Assembly: GCA_052035915.1 (NCBI GenBank)
Contig: JBPOHE010000072.1
Span: forward strand, 1-9,351
DNA length: 9,351 nucleotides
Reading direction: 5' to 3'
Origin: JBPOHE01 sp052035915
Lineage (GTDB): Bacteria; Pseudomonadota; Gammaproteobacteria; Chromatiales; Chromatiaceae
The position numbers and the translations under genes are program-made. Shown here piece after piece: positions 5,674 through 9,351 of this stretch (the first letter of the stretch is position 1; each line of letters begins with the position of its first letter). A model generated the notes under the pieces. It was not told the DNA's origin. It was given only the letters and a program-made list of their open reading frames with translations, and made no database searches.

Positions 5674-6513
5674 ATGCGCAAGATAGTCTTCATGCTCTGG
5701 TTATCTCTGCTCAGCCCGATGCTCTGGGCCGATCTCAGTCTCTCCATGCTGCCGCGTTATTCGTCCGAAGAGATCAGCAACCGCATCACCCCCCTGGCCA
5801 ACCATCTCAGTGCTGTTCTCGGCACCAAGGTGGCCCCGGTGATCATGAGCGATTTCAAGAAATACGAGAGTCAGATCCTGGCCAACAGCCTCGACATAGG
5901 TTTCCAGAACCCCTATGTCTACGCCAAGGTGGCTGGGGCCCACGAGGCCGTCGCCATGGCGGTGGGGGGTGATGAAAGCGACCCGGGAAGCGGCGGCGAC
6001 AAGTTTCGCGGCATCATCATCACCCGGGCCGACAGCAGTATCCAAACGGTGGAACAACTCAAAGGGCGTTTGGTGTCCATCGTCAGCCAGACCTCCGCCG
6101 GTGGTTATCTGTCGCAAAAGCTCACCCTGAATGAGAAGGGCTTGGTCGTCGGGCGCGATGTGCGTATCCAGGAGGCGCTCGAAAACAAACAGGAGAATGT
6201 CATCCTCTCGGTGTATTACGGCGACGCCGATGCCGGTTTCATCCGGGAGTCCGCCCTGGGGACGGTCGCGAACTATGTTCCGGCCAACAAGATCCGCGTC
6301 ATCACCCATACCGCCTGGTTGCCCAACTGGACCCTTTCGATCCGAAAAACCCTGCCTGATTATCAGAAGAAAGAGATCCGCAGGGCCATCACCAGTCTCC
6401 CGCCCGACAGCCCGGTGCTCAAGGCGCTGAAGATCGAACGCTTTCGGGCGACCACCGACCAGGAGTTCGATGTAGTCCGCAAGGCCGCCGACCTGCCTGT
6501 TCCGGCGCGTTGA
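5674..6513 (+). CDS. PhnD/SsuA/transferrin-family periplasmic binding protein (first of pair)
   Basis: 279 aa, exported: Sec signal peptide at about 1-19 (MRKIVFMLWLSLL...LWA|D) without a lipobox. The mature part fits the PhnD-like type 2 periplasmic binding fold (Lipoprotein/phosphonate family): LPRYSSEEISNRITPLANHL, then DIGFQNPYVYAKV (74-86), GDKFRGIIITR (108-118), SQTSAGGYLSQKL (138-150) where PhnD proteins bind the oxyanion, and GDADAGFIRESAL (183-195). A Gly/Asp-rich loop (about 98-109) is longer than in the next gene. Start ATG 5674 follows GAGGT. It sits 16 bp after the HAMP gene and 42 bp before its relative, most likely one operon. No permease or ATPase is nearby, so a sensing role or use of a remote transporter is inferred; the ligand cannot be stated. 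Confidence 0.88.
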   Translation: MRKIVFMLWLSLLSPMLWADLSLSMLPRYSSEEISNRITPLANHLSAVLGTKVAPVIMSDFKKYESQILANSLDIGFQNPYVYAKVAGAHEAVAMAVGGDESDPGSGGDKFRGIIITRADSSIQTVEQLKGRLVSIVSQTSAGGYLSQKLTLNEKGLVVGRDVRIQEALENKQENVILSVYYGDADAGFIRESALGTVANYVPANKIRVITHTAWLPNWTLSIRKTLPDYQKKEIRRAITSLPPDSPVLKALKIERFRATTDQEFDVVRKAADLPVPAR

Positions 6514-6555
6514 CCCCGGATCGGATGACCTGGATTGCTCGAAGGAGTTAACTTC

Positions 6556-7368
6556 ATGAAGCGAATCATGCTCTGGTTGTGCCTGTCCCTGGGGATGATC
6601 CCTCTCCATGGGCTGGCGGAGTCGTACCTCTATTCCATGCTACCCCTCTATCTGCCCAACCGGATGAACAAACTCATCCCGCCCATGGCGGAGTATCTCG
6701 GCCAGGCCACCGGGTTGGCGATCTCCCCCCTGCTGACGGACAATTTCGCCGATTACGAGGCGAAGGTTCGTGGCGGCCAGATCGTCATTGGTTATCAGAA
6801 CCCGGTGGTCGTGAGTCGCTTGAGCGATGTCCACCAAGTACTGGCCACGGCGGTGGATAAAAAGGAAGGCGATAAGTTTCGCGGCATTCTCATCACCAGG
6901 CGCGGGAGCGACATCAAATCCTTCGCCGATCTCCGGGGCAAACAGGTGATGATCGTCGGCAAGACCTCGGCGGCGGGCTATCTGTCGCAAAGGCTGAGCC
7001 TGAAGGCCATCGGCCTGGATGCGGAAAGGGAACTGAAACTGGAGGTCGCGGCGGAAAACAAGCAGGAAAACGTCATCATCGCCGTGAGTATCGGGGAGGT
7101 AGATGCCGGCTTCATCAATGAATCGGCACTGCATACCGCCGACGCCTATATCCAGCCCAACAGCATCCTCAGTGTGGCCAATGGAACCTGGCTGCCGAAC
7201 TGGGGGCTTTCGGTCAGTCGCTCCCTGCCGGAAGCCCAGCGCGAGTCCATCCGCGCCGCCGTGCTGAAACTGAAAGAGAACGACGCCGTCATGAGTGAAC
7301 TCGGGTTGAAGTCCTTCCGGGCGGCGAACGACGCCGAATACGCCCTTCTTTCGGGAGAGACCAAATAA
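6556..7368 (+). CDS. PhnD/SsuA/transferrin-family periplasmic binding protein (second of pair)
   Basis: 270 aa with a Sec signal peptide at about 1-21 (MKRIMLWLCLSLGM...GLA|ES) and no lipobox. It is clearly related to the preceding protein: shared blocks are SMLP near the mature start, GDKFRGILITR (105-115), KTSAAGYLSQRL (136-147), ENKQENVI (167-174), EVDAGFINESAL (181-192) and TWLPNW (211-216). It differs at likely ligand-facing spots: YQNPVVVSR replaces FQNPYVYAK, and the Gly/Asp-rich loop is shorter. Start ATG 6556 has an excellent SD (GAAGGAG, 8 bases upstream), confirming this start over the in-frame codon at 6535. A strong hairpin follows 9 bp after the stop. The pair looks like an old tandem duplication that diverged in specificity. 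Confidence 0.88.
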   Translation: MKRIMLWLCLSLGMIPLHGLAESYLYSMLPLYLPNRMNKLIPPMAEYLGQATGLAISPLLTDNFADYEAKVRGGQIVIGYQNPVVVSRLSDVHQVLATAVDKKEGDKFRGILITRRGSDIKSFADLRGKQVMIVGKTSAAGYLSQRLSLKAIGLDAERELKLEVAAENKQENVIIAVSIGEVDAGFINESALHTADAYIQPNSILSVANGTWLPNWGLSVSRSLPEAQRESIRAAVLKLKENDAVMSELGLKSFRAANDAEYALLSGETK

Positions 7369-7377
7369 TCCCCTTCC

Positions 7378-7412
7378 CCGGTGGAGCCTATCGCGAAGAT
7401 CGGCTCCACCGG
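7378..7412 (+). terminator. Strong 3' hairpin of the HAMP-PBP operon, without T-run
   Basis: CCGGTGGAGCC (7378-7388) pairs perfectly with GGCTCCACCGG (7402-7412), an 11-bp stem. The loop can form a further ATC/GAT helix closed by a GNRA-like GCGA turn. It begins 9 bp after the last stop codon. Without a T-run it may act as an mRNA 3' stabiliser or a weak terminator. Confidence 0.55.
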
Positions 7413-7488
7413 ACAGAAGGCCGAAATGGCCGGTAAAACGAGAGAAACCCATACTCTTTCCGAAGAGAAGAATGCGGCGCGAGCCGTG

Positions 7489-7508
7489 AGCGCGGGCGTG
7501 CCCGCGCT
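7489..7508. repeat. GC-rich palindrome
   Basis: AGCGCGGGC (7489-7497) is perfectly complementary to GCCCGCGCT (7500-7508), separated by GT. In practice it would fold with a CGTG loop. No relation to the GGTCCGC REP hairpins is visible; it could belong to a different extragenic palindrome family. Confidence 0.45.
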
Positions 7509-7577
7509 TGCCCTTTCCGTGGCACGAGCGCCAGCCATCCCCGGATCAAGTCCGCGGCGGCGCCTACACCTACACCA

Positions 7578-7700
7578 CTTCCGGGCACGAGCCCCGTGGC
7601 CCGATTTTTTGTTCTCGATTCGAGAACAATGCCTATCCCACAGAGATATTGTTCTCCAAAAAAGAACAAAAAATGGCCGTTTTCTGTCGATGCCCGGAAG
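7578..7700 (+). repeat. TTGTTCT palindromic element, copy 2, with terminal inverted repeats
   Basis: A 123-bp element bounded by perfect 10-bp inverted repeats, CTTCCGGGCA (7578-7587) and TGCCCGGAAG (7691-7700). Inside are hairpin 1, TTGTTCTCG-ATT-CGAGAACAA (7609-7629), and hairpin 2, TTGTTCT (7649-7655) with AGAACAA (7663-7669), plus an imperfect GGGCACG/CGTGGCCC stem at the left. It matches copy 1 (1382-1491) for about 110 bp in the same orientation. No coding capacity and no clear target-site duplication are seen. It resembles a MITE or a complex extragenic palindrome. Confidence 0.85.
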
Positions 7701-7775
7701 GCCGACCGAGGCTGGTTTGCTCTTGGAGCCTTCGGCCCGGGATCTGGATCGGTCACCCAGGAGAGGCAGCCAGCC

Positions 7776-8645
7776 TCAAGGAGACAGGAGACGGAGATAT
7801 TCCGCCCGATAGACCGCTAATTCCGGCGCGTTTATCCCCGGTAGGTTGAAGAGCACCGGCAGACTCCGCCTGAGCCGACCTTTCGCAAACTCCCTATCCT
7901 GGCGCAGGATCTCCATCAACTGGGTCAGGGCACCGGCATAGTCATCCTGTTCCACCAGGAGCCGGGCCGCCAATCGGTATCTGGCCTGGAGATCCCCGGG
8001 TTCGAGTCGCAGGGTTGCGTGCAGGACCGCCAGCGGGGGGGCGGACGCGGCCTCACTGATGAATTCCACATGGGTCAGCAAGGCCATCACCCTGGGGTCG
8101 TTTCCGGCCTCGCCCGACAGGGCCTCAAGCACCGTCCGCGCTTCCTCGAAGCGATCCATTTGTATCAACAGCCGGCTCAGGGTCAGGGGCAACGAGAGGA
8201 TCTCGGGTTCGGCCATGGCCGCTTCGGCGAGGAGGCGTATCCCTCGCTCCCGTTCGCCCCGCTGCCAGGCTTCCATGGCCGTCTCGATGGCCGGATGTCT
8301 CCGCGGCTCCAGGTGTCGTTCCAGAATGGCTCGATAATCGGCTTCGGTCTGCACCCCCCGGATGGTGTCCACCACCCGGCCATGGCGGAAGACTTGGCAC
8401 AAGGGCAGACTCTGTACGCCGTACTCCCGGGCCAGGGCCTTTTGCTGATCGGTATTCACCGTCACCAGGAGGACGCGCCCGCCATACTCCTGCGCCAAGG
8501 CCAATAACATCTCCCGCTGGCGGTGGGAAGGGCCCACCCAGGGTGCCCAAAAATCCACCAATACCGGCCCTTTGGCGGAATTTTCCAGGACCAGCCGGGA
8601 AAAGTTTTCCGCCCGGCCTTCGAGGACCCAATCGCCGGCGTTCAT
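7776..8645 (-). CDS. cnoX: CnoX/YbbN-type thioredoxin-TPR chaperedoxin lacking both active-site cysteines
   Basis: 289 aa, cytoplasmic, matching the length and layout of CnoX (YbbN): a thioredoxin fold (1-112) followed by helical TPR-like repeats (about 118-289). The thioredoxin start is clear in VLVDFWAPWVGPSH (28-41) and the cis-proline segment SLPLCQVFRHGR (79-90). The CGPC site has become VGPS (37-40), so neither redox cysteine remains; Cys83 next to the cis-proline is the only cysteine in this domain. E. coli CnoX is also redox-poor (SQHC) and works as a holdase that hands clients to GroEL and DnaK. A chaperone role without disulfide chemistry is inferred here. Its ATG overlaps the upstream stop by four bases (ATGA), so it is translationally coupled. 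Confidence 0.85.
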   Translation of the reverse strand: MNAGDWVLEGRAENFSRLVLENSAKGPVLVDFWAPWVGPSHRQREMLLALAQEYGGRVLLVTVNTDQQKALAREYGVQSLPLCQVFRHGRVVDTIRGVQTEADYRAILERHLEPRRHPAIETAMEAWQRGERERGIRLLAEAAMAEPEILSLPLTLSRLLIQMDRFEEARTVLEALSGEAGNDPRVMALLTHVEFISEAASAPPLAVLHATLRLEPGDLQARYRLAARLLVEQDDYAGALTQLMEILRQDREFAKGRLRRSLPVLFNLPGINAPELAVYRAEYLRLLSP

Positions 8646-8974
8646 TGGCGCATCAGGCTGACGAGGTTGGTGAAAGGGTTGTCCGGGCCGATTTCGACCA
8701 CAATGCTGTCCTCAAGGGCCAGCTCACCGCTCTCGACATGGGGTAGAAGTTGTTCGACCAGTTGTTGCACGATCAACATCCCGGCGCGATTGCGGTCGTC
8801 CTCGGCGAGGTGGGGGATGGTTTCATTGAGTTGCGCGAGATACTCACCCAGGACGCGCCCCTGGTCGCTCAGGTTCATCCGGCGAAAGTCCCGGGTAAAA
8901 CTCAGGTGCAGTTCGTAGCCCTGACGCTGGGCATTGGGCAGGACCCCGATGGTAAGTGGCCCCTGGATCAGCAT
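8642..8974 (-). CDS. Protein of unknown function, coupled to cnoX
   Basis: 110 aa, not recognised. No signal peptide, membrane segment or cysteine is seen. It begins MLIQGPLTIGVLPNAQRQGYELHLSFTRDF, with alternating hydrophobic residues suggesting beta strands, continues with an amphipathic helical middle (LGEYLAQLNETI..., MLIVQQLVEQLLPHV) and ends in DSIVVEIGPDNPFTNLVSLMRQ. The ATG at 8974 follows GGGAGAG by about 6 bases on the minus strand. The stop overlaps the cnoX start by four bases, so the two proteins are probably made together and may be functionally linked to protein quality control. That link rests on gene order only. Confidence 0.75.
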   Translation of the reverse strand: MLIQGPLTIGVLPNAQRQGYELHLSFTRDFRRMNLSDQGRVLGEYLAQLNETIPHLAEDDRNRAGMLIVQQLVEQLLPHVESGELALEDSIVVEIGPDNPFTNLVSLMRQ

Positions 8975-9018
8975 CGATTCTCTCCCGATAAATTGTGGCT
9001 GTGTCTGGAGGAGTGAAT

Positions 9019-9222
9019 ATGGTGATCACGCGGAGAAAACGAAGGGCGCGGGTTGCCCGGTTTGCGAGCCAAGCCGGGATGAATCCTGGGAGTTCAGCCA
9101 GGTCGAAAGGTACGGATAGAGACGAGCCAACCTCTGGCGCGCTTTTTGACGGCCTTGGGCAGGCCTCGCCGCCAACCCGCGAGAGACCGGATCAGCCAGC
9201 GCGGCCTGGCCGTTGTGGGTAG
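9019..9222 (+). CDS. Possible small basic protein, doubtful
   Basis: A 67-codon frame starts MVITRRKRRARVARFASQ, with a strongly basic N-terminus, and ends ...PARPGRCG. The only support is a very good ribosome binding site, GGAGGAG at 9007-9013, five bases before ATG 9019. The rest has low-complexity Pro/Gly/Arg composition typical of chance frames in GC-rich DNA, and no family is recognised. It is divergent from the 110-aa gene. Confidence 0.2.
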   Translation: MVITRRKRRARVARFASQAGMNPGSSARSKGTDRDEPTSGALFDGLGQASPPTRERPDQPARPGRCG

Positions 9223-9248
9223 AAATCCAGCCGAGAGGCGAGAAAACC

Positions 9249-9268
9249 GGAGCCCCTCCCGGGGCTCC
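9249..9268 (-). terminator. Hairpin, possible terminator of a minus-strand gene beyond the window
   Basis: GGAGCCCC-TCCC-GGGGCTCC is a perfect 8-bp stem with a four-base loop. On the minus strand it is followed by GG and TTTT, so it could end a transcript entering from the right edge. On the plus strand no T-run follows. Confidence 0.4.
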
Positions 9269-9317
9269 ACAAAGCGGCCCCTGACAGCCGCGCACAACTC
9301 GTTAAGACGGCAAGCCT

Positions 9318-9332
9318 CGCTCGGTTCGAGCG
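9318..9332. repeat. Small palindrome near the right edge
   Basis: CGCTCG-GTT-CGAGCG is a perfect 6-bp stem with a three-base loop, close to the window end. Its role is unknown; it could be the start of another extragenic repeat. Confidence 0.3.
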
Positions 9333-9351
9333 GAAAACGACTTCTTACTTG

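Larger units (their letters stand above)
7369..7577. other. Convergent intergenic region, left half
   Basis: No gene is called between the second binding protein and the palindromic element. It holds the 3' hairpin at 7378-7412, a small CTCTT/AAGAG hairpin at 7454-7467 and a GC-rich palindrome at 7489-7508. The frame that stays open through it reads into the repeat and looks like no known protein. Confidence 0.6.
8975..9351. other. Right-end region without a convincing gene
   Basis: It holds the upstream region of the minus-strand operon, a weak small ORF at 9019-9222, and hairpins at 9249-9268 and 9318-9332. Minus-strand open frames across 9026-9297 (67-89 codons) lack ribosome binding sites and recognisable motifs and are not called. 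Confidence 0.55.

Noticed and set aside
7388..7812. Open frames on both strands between the convergent operons
   Set aside because: They run through the palindromic repeat and hairpins. A similar peptide (VLQKRTK) also appears at copy 1 only because the repeat DNA is shared.
9026..9297. Minus-strand open frames of 67-89 codons at the right edge
   Set aside because: No ribosome binding site or recognisable domain; two overlapping frames are equally open, as expected by chance in GC-rich DNA.
8975..9351. tRNA or other structured RNA gene at the right edge
   Set aside because: Hairpins are present but no cloverleaf, T-arm consensus or known ncRNA pattern could be found.

Overview
The window is a GC-rich bacterial chromosome segment. 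FeoA-FeoB-FeoC, a YbbN/CnoX-type thioredoxin-TPR protein, a RAYT transposase and REP palindromes with a GTAG foot together suggest a gammaproteobacterium. Genus cannot be fixed from sequence alone; an environmental or sulfur-type lineage is a guess.

Layout. (1) Positions 1-470 hold a tandem array of a 172-bp unit, two complete copies and one partial. Each complete unit carries two inverted GGTCCGC/GCGGACC hairpins, so it is a BIME-like REP cluster. (2) Positions 570-1123 encode a REP-associated tyrosine transposase (RAYT) broken by one frameshift. It is followed by a gene-poor stretch with the C-terminal scrap of an OppB/YejB-type ABC permease. (3) Positions 1382-1491 hold the first copy of a small palindromic repeat built from TTGTTCT/AGAACAA half-sites; a second, more complete copy with 10-bp terminal inverted repeats lies at 7578-7700. 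(4) Positions 4391 down to 1512 hold feoABC on the minus strand, a ferrous iron uptake operon with a Fur-type 7-1-7 palindrome just upstream of feoA. (5) Positions 4818-7368 on the plus strand hold a divergent three-gene cluster: a membrane sensor-like protein that ends right after its HAMP domain, then two exported PhnD-family periplasmic binding proteins related to each other. No ABC permease or ATPase accompanies them. (6) Positions 8974 down to 7776 hold a two-gene minus-strand operon: a 110-aa protein of unknown function, overlapped by 4 bases by a CnoX-like protein that has lost both active-site cysteines. (7) Positions 8975-9351 have no convincing gene, only a weak small ORF and hairpins.

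How the parts may work together. FeoA, FeoB and FeoC form one Fe(II) transport unit, probably iron-repressed. The HAMP/binding-protein cluster looks more like a ligand-sensing module than a transporter: two exported receptors could present ligand to the periplasmic domain of the HAMP protein, whose signalling output would have to be supplied by another protein. This is inference, and it is the best candidate for an undescribed system here. The REP/RAYT cluster and the TTGTTCT repeat family are two independent kinds of small palindromic repeat and show that this genome tolerates dispersed repeats at gene ends.
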